Made by a program: the position numbers and the translations under genes. From JBBTUF01 sp038063855 (GTDB lineage Bacteria > Patescibacteriota > Minisyncoccia > Ryanbacterales > GWA2-47-10b), in the NCBI GenBank assembly GCA_038063855.1, contig JBBTUF010000060.1, forward strand, positions 1 through 14,792: 14,792 nucleotides of DNA, read 5' to 3'. Within the stretch, counting starts at the first letter, position 1, and every line of letters starts with the position of its first letter. A model generated the notes under the pieces. The model did not search any database. It was not told the DNA's origin and saw only the letters and a list, made by a program, of their open reading frames with translations. This document shows, piece after piece, positions 4,863-12,132 of the stretch.

Positions 4863-6752
4863 ATGAAAAGAATGTTAGCAATAATATTCTTTTCTCTTGT
4901 GTATGTTATTTCACCGATTACAACTTTTGCTGATGCTGATGTAAATCAAGATCATTCTGAAGAAGTTGAGCAGGTTATTCAAGAGGCAACTTCGGAAGTA
5001 AGTAAGAATGATGAATCAGAGTCAGCGGAAGAAGAAAAATCTTCGAATACCGGTTTAACGCTAGAAGTAGCAATGGACGTTGTTGCTTCTTCTACTCGTG
5101 AAGCTGTAGTAAACGAAGAGCCTATGTGCAATATAAATGGCTTATATGGTTCGTATTACAACTTGCCAAAAAATCATTCAAATATCGAGACAGAAATTAC
5201 AGGTGTCGTAACAGGTACTACTCCGTTTCAATTTGATTGGTTCTCTGATCAATATCTTGTATTCAAACGCAATGATGCCATTTCGACATTTAATGTGTCT
5301 CACGATTACTTCCCCGTAAATACTGGACTTGAGGGTGATCCGTTTTATTTTGCGGTTCATTGGCAGGGAAGTGTTGTTGCCTCTCACGCAGGAGCATATG
5401 AAGCACATCTTGCGTCAGACGATGACGGGTGGCTTTATGTCAATGGTGAACAAAAAATTGATCTTGGCGGGATTCACCCAATTGTGGGAAGTTCTACGTT
5501 GATTGATTTGCCGGTGGGAACGAGCACGATTGATATTTATTTTGCCGAACGGCATGTGGTTCAATCGGCGATTGAGTTCTCGATTGATGGAGGTGTTGTG
5601 TTTTCTCCCTGTATTGCAGAATCTCCAGTTCAAAATCTTCCTCCAGAATTTGTAAATTTCAATCCGCCAGTTGTGGCGACATCGACCGAAGCATACTCGT
5701 ACGATTTTAAAGCCACAGATCCAGAGAATGATTCACTCGAGTTTGCTCTTACCACAAAACCCGAAGGCATGACGATCGCTTCAAGCACCGGAATTGTTTC
5801 TTGGACGCCGACGCGAGAGCAGGCAAGCTCAACACCCATCAATGTAACGGCGCAGGTTTCTGACCAAACACATTCAGTAACGAAAAGTTTCGAAATTGTA
5901 GTTTCGCTTCCGCATAATCGCTTACCGATTATTACTGCGCCCGATTCAATTTCTGGTACAACCGGAAGTCAGGTTACGTTTGAAGTAACTGTAACCGATC
6001 CTGATGGCGACGAGGTAACTCAAAGGCAAGACGTGCCTAGTGGTGCAACGTTTGCAACAACTACATTTAGTTGGGTGCCCGAAAACGCCGGTACATATAA
6101 TGCAAACTTTTTTGCATCTGATGGTACTGGCACATCAACACATCAAGTTGTGATTACTGTAACTGTGCCTGCATCGACTGGCGGTGGAGGTGGTGGTGGG
6201 ATCATTCCCACGACCCAAACAGTAACAGGTGGTGGAGGAGGTGGGGGAGGCGCGGCCAATGGCCCACCAATTCCAATTCTTCCTCCGCAACATACATCAA
6301 CAACACCGTCGACAACAAATATTCCTATAGTAATTAATGTTCCTTTAAAACCAACTCCCAATTCTCCAATCGCGTCATCTGGCAATTTACCAAAAGTAAA
6401 AAAACCCGATCTCGCACAAAATATCTCAATCGCTCCCGCCCCGATAGTAGCGGCTACATCGACCTCAGCTGGCGGTCGATCGCTCGCTAATGTATTACTT
6501 GCAGGATTATTTAATGTTGTGGATTGGCTTCGTGCCAATTGGTGTATTCTTGGTTGGATTTTATTTATCATTACGCTTATCACTTTTATTCTTTATGTAA
6601 TCTTCTCTTCTGAAGATGGACAAGATGGAAGAGGGAAGCCACAAACCATTCGCGAGCCTCAAACACTCCCTGATGGAATGATGTTTAAAAGTCTACCGCC
6701 GGATTCAGGAGTTTCTGAATACTGGGAAACCTACCCACAAGAGAAAGAATAA
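4863..6752 (+). CDS. surface protein: PA14/fibro-slime, Ig-like domains, C-terminal membrane anchor
   Basis: The 629-residue product starts with a signal peptide (KRMLAIIFFSLVYVISP) and an acidic spacer (about 25-85). A PA14/fibro-slime-like domain follows (about 90-250), recognisable by GLYGSYYNLPKNH, DPFYFAVHWQGSV, SDDDGWLYVNGEQKIDLGG and IDIYFAERH. Two Ig-like/cadherin-like domains (about 255-350 and 353-436) have the 'DPENDSLEF' and 'DPDGDEV' calcium-site-like loops and SWTP/SWVP strands. A Gly/Pro-rich flexible stretch (about 437-530) leads to one membrane helix (CILGWILFIITLITFILYVIF, about 560-581) and a 48-residue charged tail, presumably cytoplasmic. PA14-type domains bind carbohydrate in several families, so attachment to host or partner cells is plausible but inferred. 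No SD precedes the ATG. It follows another secreted-protein gene but has its own promoter and terminator. Confidence 0.87.
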   Translation: MKRMLAIIFFSLVYVISPITTFADADVNQDHSEEVEQVIQEATSEVSKNDESESAEEEKSSNTGLTLEVAMDVVASSTREAVVNEEPMCNINGLYGSYYNLPKNHSNIETEITGVVTGTTPFQFDWFSDQYLVFKRNDAISTFNVSHDYFPVNTGLEGDPFYFAVHWQGSVVASHAGAYEAHLASDDDGWLYVNGEQKIDLGGIHPIVGSSTLIDLPVGTSTIDIYFAERHVVQSAIEFSIDGGVVFSPCIAESPVQNLPPEFVNFNPPVVATSTEAYSYDFKATDPENDSLEFALTTKPEGMTIASSTGIVSWTPTREQASSTPINVTAQVSDQTHSVTKSFEIVVSLPHNRLPIITAPDSISGTTGSQVTFEVTVTDPDGDEVTQRQDVPSGATFATTTFSWVPENAGTYNANFFASDGTGTSTHQVVITVTVPASTGGGGGGGIIPTTQTVTGGGGGGGGAANGPPIPILPPQHTSTTPSTTNIPIVINVPLKPTPNSPIASSGNLPKVKKPDLAQNISIAPAPIVAATSTSAGGRSLANVLLAGLFNVVDWLRANWCILGWILFIITLITFILYVIFSSEDGQDGRGKPQTIREPQTLPDGMMFKSLPPDSGVSEYWETYPQEKE

Positions 6753-6756
6753 TAAA

Positions 6757-6798
6757 AAACTAAAAACCCCTTCGCTTACGCGTTGGGGTTTTTAGTTT
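6757..6798. terminator. bidirectional terminator between the surface protein gene and tRNA-Gly
   Basis: The inverted repeat AAACTAAAAACCCC (6757-6770) / GGGGTTTTTAGTTT (6785-6798) has a 14-nt loop. It ends in T-rich sequence on the plus strand and equally on the minus strand, so it serves both converging transcripts. Confidence 0.85.
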
Positions 6799-6813
6799 CA
6801 TAAAAATATTTTG

Positions 6814-6884
6814 TGCGGACGGCGAGGATCGAACTCGCGCCCGGTGCTTGGAAGGCACCCGTACTACCACTATACTACGTCCGC
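6814..6884 (-). tRNA. tRNA-Gly (anticodon TCC)
   Basis: On the minus strand: acceptor GCGGACG/CGTCCGC, a short D arm (GTA...TAC), anticodon stem GGTGC/GCACC with loop CTTCCAA (anticodon TCC), T arm with GTTCGATCC, and discriminator A. The length is 71 nt. The CCA is not encoded (ACA follows). Confidence 0.95.
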
Positions 6885-6918
6885 ATATTCCCCCTCTTGG
6901 TTCTTGACTCGTAGCGGT

Positions 6919-6946
6919 ATTCTATCAGAAATTCATGAATTGAAAA
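6919..6946 (-). promoter_or_regulatory. promoter of tRNA-Gly
   Basis: On the minus strand: TTTTCA (6946-6941), a 16-nt spacer, then TAGAAT (6924-6919), 34 nt before the tRNA 5' end. The spacer is nearly filled by the 12-bp palindrome AATTCATGAATT (6930-6941). Confidence 0.45.
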
Positions 6947-7043
6947 GTTTGAAACAAATGAGTTATCGCTTCGCACTCGGTTTCACAGGGTTTATATTTA
7001 TTTTCGATTAAGAAAGTGTTTGCTTTCATAACTTTCACTCAAT

Positions 7044-7070
7044 AAAAAACTACACAGAGTGTAGTTTTTT
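7044..7070. terminator. terminator downstream of hup
   Basis: A 12-bp perfect stem AAAAAACTACAC (7044-7055) / GTGTAGTTTTTT (7059-7070) with an AGA loop lies 15 nt past the hup stop codon. It is symmetric, with T-tracts on both strands. Confidence 0.85.
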
Positions 7071-7085
7071 ATTTCGTGACAGGAT

Positions 7086-7358
7086 TTATTTCACGGCTTC
7101 CTTCAAACCTTTTCCTGCGCGAAATTTTGGAACTTGCATCGCAGGAACTTGTACGGCTTCTCCCGTGCGTGGGTTACGTGCGGTGCGAGCCTGACGCTTC
7201 TTGCTGAGAAATGTGCCAAAGCCAGAGATCGCGACTTCGTCACCCTTTGCAAGAGTTTTTGTAATGCTATCGAACACGGTGTCGACTGCTTCTTCAGCGC
7301 CTTTTTTGGTGCCACCAATTTTATTGAATACTGCCTCTATTAGATCGCCTTTGTTCAT
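7086..7358 (-). CDS. hup: HU-family DNA-binding protein
   Basis: The 90-residue product matches HU/IHF proteins over its whole length: N-terminal MNKGDLIEAVFNKIG helices, the dimer core GDEVAISGFGTF, the DNA-gripping arm ARTARNPRTGEAVQVPA with the intercalating Pro, and C-terminal FRAGKGLKEAVK. It acts as a homodimer that bends and compacts the nucleoid. With the plain RNPRTGE arm it is HU rather than sequence-specific IHF. The ATG at 7358 is the only sensible start. No SD is seen; the 140-nt gap to rny upstream is AT-rich and probably holds its promoter, but I could not fix the boxes with confidence. A partial palindrome (GCAACATGTTTTGC, near 7442-7455) lies in that gap. Confidence 0.95.
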   Translation of the reverse strand: MNKGDLIEAVFNKIGGTKKGAEEAVDTVFDSITKTLAKGDEVAISGFGTFLSKKRQARTARNPRTGEAVQVPAMQVPKFRAGKGLKEAVK

Positions 7359-7498
7359 ATAAAAATTTTATTTTTTAATTGATTCTTCGACCTTTCTTTC
7401 AGATAAAATTCTATATCAATACTAACATAAATCATTTATTTGCAACATGTTTTGCAAGCTCGGGTGTGAATAGTCTTTAGCGTGCCCAAGCGACGTGG

Positions 7499-9031
7499 TT
7501 AACGCGCGTATTCGAACACTCGGGTTTCGCGTATGACGTTTACCTTAATTTCGCCGGGGTATTTAAGCTCTTGTTCTACGCGGTCTGCAACGGCTCGAGC
7601 GAGTTTTTTGGCTTCAATGTCGGAGATTTTATCAGGAGTTACGAAGATGCGGATTTCACGACCTGCTTGAATTGCGTAGCATTTTTCAACGCCAGGAAAT
7701 GAGTTGGCGATTCCTTCGAGATCCTCAAGTCGCTTGAGGTAGTTTTCAACTGAGTCGCGCCTGGCGCCGGGGCGTGATGCGGAAATTGCGTCAGCGGTTT
7801 GTACAATAATACTTTCGAGCGTTTCATACGGATATTCTTCGTGGTGTGATTGCATTGCCTGAATAACTGCGATGTCCACTCCGAACTTTTGTAAAATTCG
7901 TCTACCAATTTCAACATGAGTGCCCTGCACTTCGTGGTCAACAGCTTTTCCAATGTCGTGAAGAAGCGCGCCTTTTTTTGCAACTGCAATATCTGCATGT
8001 AATTCAGAGGCAAGCATGCCTGCCATGTGCGTCATTTCAATCGAATGTTGCAAAACATTTTGGCCGTAGCTTGTTCGAAAACGGAGGCGTCCTAAAAGCA
8101 ACATAAGCCGAGGGTCAAGATCAAAAATACCTACCTCATATGCCGCGGCTTCAGCGGCATCTTTCATAATTTTTTCAACTTGCGATTTTGCTTTTTCAAC
8201 CGCTTCTTCAATTTTCACCGGCTGTATACGGCCGTCGAGAATTAAATCTTCGAGAGCTACTTTGGCAATGTGACGACGCACAGGATCAAATCCAGAAATA
8301 ATAATTGCTCCGGGTGTATCGTCGACAATGACTTCGACGCCAGCGGCGCGTTCAAGCGCACGAATATTGCGACCTTCACGGCCGATAATCTTTCCCTTTA
8401 ATTCTTCCGATGGAATATTAACACTGGTGGTAGTTACTTCTGACGCAGTCGATGTTGCAACTCGTTGTATGACTGATGCAAGAATATCACGCGCTTTTCG
8501 CCCGAGTCGCTCTTCGCCAGCGAGTTCTAATTTATGAAGTCGTTCAAGAAAGTCTCCTTCGTGATGTTTCTCCATGTCTTTGAAGAGTGCGTCTTTTGCC
8601 TCGATTACGGTCATGCCAGCGATGCGTTCGAGCTCGTGTGCATGCTCTTCTTCTTTCTTTTTTAAATTTTCTTGTGCGGCACGAATACGCTCAACTTTAC
8701 CACCAAGTTCGCGTTTTTCTGCTTCAAATTCGTTTAATCTTTTTTCGAGAGATTCTTCTTTGTGAGCGATTCGTTCTTCAAGCTTATGAATTTCTGCTTC
8801 GCGTTTACGTTCTTCATTTTTTGCTTCTTGAAGGATTTGCGTTCCCTTTGTTTGCGCTTCGAGTATTGTTTTTTGTGCTTCAGTTTTAGCTTCTAGAAGT
8901 TGTTTTTGAACTTCGAACTCCGCTGAATTTTTTTGTTGTTGCGCAATGATTTTGCGGAGCATGTAACCCGCTCCAACTCCAGCGCCCAATGACGCCGAAA
9001 GTGCAACGACAAGTTGCGTTGATAGTACCAT
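7499..9031 (-). CDS. rny: ribonuclease Y
   Basis: The 510-residue product has the full RNase Y layout: an N-terminal membrane helix (about 6-26, VVALSASLGAGVGAGYML), a long charged coiled coil (about 30-180), a KH RNA-binding domain (about 205-270) with the GxxG loop in GKIIGREGRNIRALE, and an HD metal-dependent phosphodiesterase domain (about 325-430) with QHSIEMTHMAG and LLHDIGKAVDHE (His358-Asp359). The C-terminal RNase Y domain ends in RETRVFEYAR. It is a membrane-tethered endoribonuclease that starts mRNA decay, replacing RNase E in many Firmicutes and CPR bacteria. Length is normal (Bacillus about 520). A consensus promoter lies 45 nt upstream; there is no SD. It is transcribed divergently from gpmI, and hup follows in the same direction. 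Confidence 0.96.
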   Translation of the reverse strand: MVLSTQLVVALSASLGAGVGAGYMLRKIIAQQQKNSAEFEVQKQLLEAKTEAQKTILEAQTKGTQILQEAKNEERKREAEIHKLEERIAHKEESLEKRLNEFEAEKRELGGKVERIRAAQENLKKKEEEHAHELERIAGMTVIEAKDALFKDMEKHHEGDFLERLHKLELAGEERLGRKARDILASVIQRVATSTASEVTTTSVNIPSEELKGKIIGREGRNIRALERAAGVEVIVDDTPGAIIISGFDPVRRHIAKVALEDLILDGRIQPVKIEEAVEKAKSQVEKIMKDAAEAAAYEVGIFDLDPRLMLLLGRLRFRTSYGQNVLQHSIEMTHMAGMLASELHADIAVAKKGALLHDIGKAVDHEVQGTHVEIGRRILQKFGVDIAVIQAMQSHHEEYPYETLESIIVQTADAISASRPGARRDSVENYLKRLEDLEGIANSFPGVEKCYAIQAGREIRIFVTPDKISDIEAKKLARAVADRVEQELKYPGEIKVNVIRETRVFEYAR

Positions 9032-9075
9032 AATTGATTATTGTTAGGCTCATAAGATGCATAAATCGTATGGGT

Positions 9076-9104
9076 ATCATAATTTTTTTTAAGCTTTTTG
9101 TCAA
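9076..9104 (-). promoter_or_regulatory. promoter of rny
   Basis: On the minus strand: TTGACA (9104-9099, perfect), a 17-nt spacer, then TATGAT (9081-9076). It gives a leader of about 37 nt. Confidence 0.75.
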
Positions 9105-9110
9105 CATATG

Positions 9111-9116
9111 ATACAA
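9111..9116 (+). promoter_or_regulatory. -10 box of gpmI (leaderless start)
   Basis: TACAAT lies 8 nt before the gpmI ATG at 9125, so transcription should begin at or just before the start codon. The -35 is weak (T-rich, near 9088-9093) and the region overlaps the divergent rny promoter. Confidence 0.45.
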
Positions 9117-9124
9117 TTCAAAAT

Positions 9125-10702
9125 ATGCAATTTAAGCCAGTTGTACTAGCAGTGCTCGATGGGTTCGGGGTAAATACATTACCTGGAGAATCGCCACTGC
9201 AGGTAGCAAAGAAGCCGACCATTGACGAGCTTAATACATTTTATCCTTTTACCACACTTCAAGCGTCTGGCTTGGCGGTTGGTTTACCGTGGGGAGAAGA
9301 AGGTAATTCTGAGGTAGGGCACCTTACTATGGGTGCTGGGCGGGTACTCTATCATCATTTACCGCGTATTATTGTTGCAATACAAGATGGAACTTTTTTT
9401 GAAAATCAAGCATTTTTGGACGCGGCGGCACATGTAAAAGAACACAAAGGAACGCTCCATTTAGTTGGGTTGTTTTCGACAGGGTCAGTGCACGCATACG
9501 TTGATCATTTGTATGCTTTGTTGGAATTTGGAAAGCGTGAAAATATTGAACATGTTGCATTGCATATCTTTGGTGATGGGCGCGATTCTCCAGCGCGCGA
9601 ATTAAAAACTTTTTTACCACAACTCGAAGAACGGTTGCAGTCAGAATACTCAAATGCATTCATTGCTTCGATTATTGGTAGGCATTTCTCAATGGATCGC
9701 GAAGAAAATTGGCCGCTTACTGCTCAGGCGTACGATTGTTTGGTAGGGAAGAAGGGGGCAACGTTCGATAATCCTAAAAAGTATATTGATACTTCGTATG
9801 CCGTAGGTGTTACAGATGAATTTTTGGTTCCCGCATGGCGTGTGAATGAAAAAAATGAACCGCAAGGAAGAATGAAAGAAGGGGATGCGGTTATTTTTTT
9901 CAACTTTCGTGAAGATAGCGAACGGCAGATTGCTCATTCATTTTTAGAACAAAATTTCAATAAGTTTGAAAGGTTGTATGTTCCAAATCTTTTTTTTGTG
10001 ACTATGACAGAATACGAACAAGGATTACCAGCACATATAGCGTTCCCCCCACTTGATATCGAGTGGCCACTATCACGTGTTATCTCGTATGCTGGGAAAA
10101 AACAATTACATATCGCCGAAACTGAAAAATATGCTCACGTAACATATTTTTTTAATGGAGGAAAAGAAAAACCTTATCCTGCCGAGGATCGTAAGTTGAT
10201 ATCGTCATATAGGGTACCATTTGACCAAAAACCTGAAATGTCAGCGCCAGAGATCACCGAGACAGTGCTTACTGAGCTTGGTAATTATGATTTTATACTT
10301 ATTAACTTCGCAAACTCCGATATGGTTGGGCATACTGGTAATTTTGAAGCTACAGTTAAGGCAATTGAGGTGATCGATGGATGCCTTGCGAAGATAAAAC
10401 AAAAGGTTGAAGAGCTTGGAGGTATTCTTGTGATAACAGCTGACCATGGTAATGCGGAGGAAAAACGCTATCGTATTACCGGTGAGCCTCGTACAAAACA
10501 CTCGTCAAATCCGGTGCCGTTCTATTTGGTGTCGAATCAATTTCGTAGAACCGAGGCGCGAACGCAAGAAGAAATTGATGAACGTATGGGGCAGGTCGAG
10601 GGGGTTCTTTCGGATGTAGGCTCAACAGTGCTGGATCTTATGGGTCTTGCGGTGCCATCAGAGATGACGGGAATTAACTTATTGCCAAGACTTCTTGTTT
10701 AA
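9125..10702 (+). CDS. gpmI: 2,3-bisphosphoglycerate-independent phosphoglycerate mutase
   Basis: The 525-residue product converts 3-phosphoglycerate and 2-phosphoglycerate in lower glycolysis, using two metal ions (Mn in characterised enzymes) and a phosphoserine. Visible motifs are VLDGFG (Asp12, metal), GNSEVGH (Ser62, nucleophile), SVHAYVDH (His122), DGRD (Arg152, Asp153), GRHFSMDRE (Arg185), FFNFRED (Arg261), NSDMVGHTG and TADHGNAEE (metal ligands), and HSSNPVP. Position 264, Arg in the Geobacillus stearothermophilus enzyme, is Ser here. A TTG at 9098 would extend the frame by nine codons but would precede the -10 box, so the ATG at 9125 is the likely start. No SD is present. The stop overlaps the stop of the convergent 64-residue gene. 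Confidence 0.96.
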   Translation: MQFKPVVLAVLDGFGVNTLPGESPLQVAKKPTIDELNTFYPFTTLQASGLAVGLPWGEEGNSEVGHLTMGAGRVLYHHLPRIIVAIQDGTFFENQAFLDAAAHVKEHKGTLHLVGLFSTGSVHAYVDHLYALLEFGKRENIEHVALHIFGDGRDSPARELKTFLPQLEERLQSEYSNAFIASIIGRHFSMDREENWPLTAQAYDCLVGKKGATFDNPKKYIDTSYAVGVTDEFLVPAWRVNEKNEPQGRMKEGDAVIFFNFREDSERQIAHSFLEQNFNKFERLYVPNLFFVTMTEYEQGLPAHIAFPPLDIEWPLSRVISYAGKKQLHIAETEKYAHVTYFFNGGKEKPYPAEDRKLISSYRVPFDQKPEMSAPEITETVLTELGNYDFILINFANSDMVGHTGNFEATVKAIEVIDGCLAKIKQKVEELGGILVITADHGNAEEKRYRITGEPRTKHSSNPVPFYLVSNQFRRTEARTQEEIDERMGQVEGVLSDVGSTVLDLMGLAVPSEMTGINLLPRLLV

Positions 10703-10893
10703 AGAAAAAAAGAGAAAAATCGTACTGGAGCGCGTTTTGTAACGCGCTCTATTTGATTGAGTTGTGTTAGAAGAGACTTATGTCTACGGGCTTCAGTGTG
10801 GTATGATTTTCCGCGAAGAATTTTTAAATCAATTCGATCGTTGAGTTTTTCAAGCTCGGTGAGTATCACATTTTTATATTGACTTGTGCTCAT
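10699..10893 (-). CDS. small basic protein of unknown function, 64 aa, behind lexA
   Basis: The ATG lies 5 nt after the lexA stop codon on the same strand, so the two are almost certainly one transcript and this gene should share LexA control. The product is basic and mostly helical: YKNVILTELEKLNDRIDLKI, then RGKSYHTEARRHKSLLTQL, and a Phe/Arg-rich end. The LN-x-x-ID-x-KI and Y-x-x-EA-x-x-HK patterns recall short uncharacterised CPR proteins, though I cannot name a family. No signal peptide, membrane segment or Cys. The last codons overlap a hairpin (10728-10749), and its TAA overlaps the gpmI TAA on the other strand. Confidence 0.7.
   Translation of the reverse strand: MSTSQYKNVILTELEKLNDRIDLKILRGKSYHTEARRHKSLLTQLNQIERVTKRAPVRFFSFFL
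10728..10749. terminator. terminator-like hairpin at the gpmI/lexA-operon convergence
   Basis: A perfect 9-bp stem GAGCGCGTT (10728-10736) / AACGCGCTC (10741-10749) with a 4-nt loop. On the minus strand a T-rich run (TTTTTCTCTTTTTTT) begins 8 nt later. On the plus strand the T-tract is poor. It lies inside the end of the 64-residue gene. Confidence 0.45.
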
Positions 10894-10898
10894 AAAAA

Positions 10899-11468
10899 TT
10901 ATTTATATGTTCTAATAACGGCTTTTACGATTGCTTCTATTTTAAGTTCTTCCTTTGGAATTATTGAGTCAAAATTTTTATTTGCAGGATCAAGATATAT
11001 ACGGTTTCCTGATCTTCGAAAATATTTCATGGTCCATCCGCCATCTACTTCTGCAATGACAATGTCGCCAGGGTTTGGGTTGTTATTTCGTTCGGCGATT
11101 ACCATGTCACCATCGTGGATTCCCGCGTCAATCATCGAGTCGCCTTTCACGGTAAGCATATAGGTCGAGTCTTTGTTTTTTATAAGAAGTTGATCGAGAC
11201 TTATAGAATCAGAAGTATCTTCTTCAGCGAGAGTAGGGAAGCCTGCTTCTACTACACCTAATTTTTTTATTTCTCCAAAAATATTTCGAGGGATAAGTTT
11301 GCCGCTAGAATCTCTTTCGACGTAGCCATTATGTTCGAGTCGATCAATAAGCTTTGACACAGCATTTTTTGATTTGAAGCCTACGAGTTTCATAATTTCA
11401 GCATAACTCGGCATCCGTTTATGCTGGTGGTAAAAGTTTGTTATCTTGTTTTGATGTGCTTCGTCCAT
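10899..11468 (-). CDS. lexA: LexA repressor/autoprotease
   Basis: The 189-residue product has a winged-helix N-terminal DNA-binding domain (about 1-65; MPSYAEIMKLVGF then NAVSKLIDRLEHNGYVER) and an S24 peptidase C-terminal domain. The self-cleavage site is Ala75-Gly76 in VVEAGFP, the nucleophile Ser111 in VKGDSMIDAGI, and the general base Lys148 in WTMKYF. RecA-ssDNA filaments would stimulate cleavage and release the SOS genes. I chose the ATG at 11468 because the upstream TTG at 11504 is part of the -35 box. The -10 box ends 6 nt before the ATG, so the mRNA is probably leaderless. A LexA-type palindrome sits in the promoter, indicating autoregulation. The 64-residue gene follows 5 nt later; clpP lies upstream on the same strand. 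Confidence 0.96.
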   Translation of the reverse strand: MDEAHQNKITNFYHQHKRMPSYAEIMKLVGFKSKNAVSKLIDRLEHNGYVERDSSGKLIPRNIFGEIKKLGVVEAGFPTLAEEDTSDSISLDQLLIKNKDSTYMLTVKGDSMIDAGIHDGDMVIAERNNNPNPGDIVIAEVDGGWTMKYFRRSGNRIYLDPANKNFDSIIPKEELKIEAIVKAVIRTYK

Positions 11469-11474
11469 AAAACA

Positions 11475-11504
11475 ATAATAGGTGAACGAGCGTTCACCTG
11501 TCAA
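11475..11504 (-). promoter_or_regulatory. lexA promoter with LexA operator in the spacer
   Basis: On the minus strand: TTGACA (11504-11499, perfect), an 18-nt spacer, then TATTAT (11480-11475). The spacer is exactly GGTGAACG-CT-CGTTCACC, a perfect palindrome containing GAAC-N4-GTTC, the core of the Gram-positive LexA box. Repressor bound there would block RNA polymerase directly. Confidence 0.85.
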
Positions 11505-11532
11505 TGTGGATAACTTTTTGAGATAAAAAGCC

Positions 11533-12114
11533 TTATTTCTTCTGCTTTATGACCTCGTCGATGAGGCCGTATTTTTTGGCTTCCTCGGCTTCCATAAAGA
11601 AGTCGCGATCGGTATCTTTTTCGATCTTTTCGTAGGTTTGACCGGTGTGTTTGCCGAGAATTTTATTTAGTTTGTCTTTGATTTTTAATATATGACGAGC
11701 GGTGATTTCGATTTCAATTGCTTGCCCTTCAGCCGCGCCTAGTACTTGGTGGATCATAATTTCAGAATTGGGAAGCGCGTAGCGTTTGTTTTTTGCCCCC
11801 GATGCAAGCAAAATTGCACCACCTGACGCGGCGACTCCCACACAAATAGTCGCAACATCAGGCTTGATATGTTGCATGGTGTCATAAATCGCAAGCGTTG
11901 CTGTCACTGACCCACCCGGCGAGTTAATATAGAAGCTTATATCTTCTTTTGGGTTTTGGAGTTCAAGAAATAAAAACTGAGCGATAATCGCGTTCGCGAC
12001 TTGGTCGTTGATTGGGCCACCCAAGAATACGATACGGTCTTTTAAAAGTCGTGAGTAAATATCGTACGCGCGCTCACCATAGCCTGATTTTTCTATTACT
12101 GTTGGGATTAACAT
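11533..12114 (-). CDS. clpP: ATP-dependent Clp protease proteolytic subunit
   Basis: The 193-residue product is a standard ClpP: MLIPTVIEKSGYGERAYDIY at the start, the substrate-binding SPGGSV loop, and the catalytic triad Ser97 (GVAASGGAILLASG), His122 (MIHQ) and Asp171 (TDRD), with the same numbers as mature E. coli ClpP. It forms a double-heptamer chamber that degrades unfolded polypeptides delivered by ClpX or ClpC. tig ends 18 nt upstream, so the pair tig-clpP is an operon, as in many bacteria where tig-clpP-clpX cluster; clpX is not in this window and lexA takes its place. There is no SD before the ATG. Confidence 0.97.
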   Translation of the reverse strand: MLIPTVIEKSGYGERAYDIYSRLLKDRIVFLGGPINDQVANAIIAQFLFLELQNPKEDISFYINSPGGSVTATLAIYDTMQHIKPDVATICVGVAASGGAILLASGAKNKRYALPNSEIMIHQVLGAAEGQAIEIEITARHILKIKDKLNKILGKHTGQTYEKIEKDTDRDFFMEAEEAKKYGLIDEVIKQKK

Positions 12115-12132
12115 AGTTTTTTATTCTTTATT

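Noticed and set aside
6180..6260. GGTGG-rich tract
   Set aside because: It encodes Gly runs of a flexible linker in the surface protein; no reason to call a regulatory element.
9098..9124. GpmI start at TTG 9098
   Set aside because: It lies upstream of the -10 box, and the family N-terminus fits ATG 9125.
11466..11504. Extended LexA start at TTG 11504
   Set aside because: That TTG is part of the -35 box, and the extension would run through the operator; ATG 11468 is the start.
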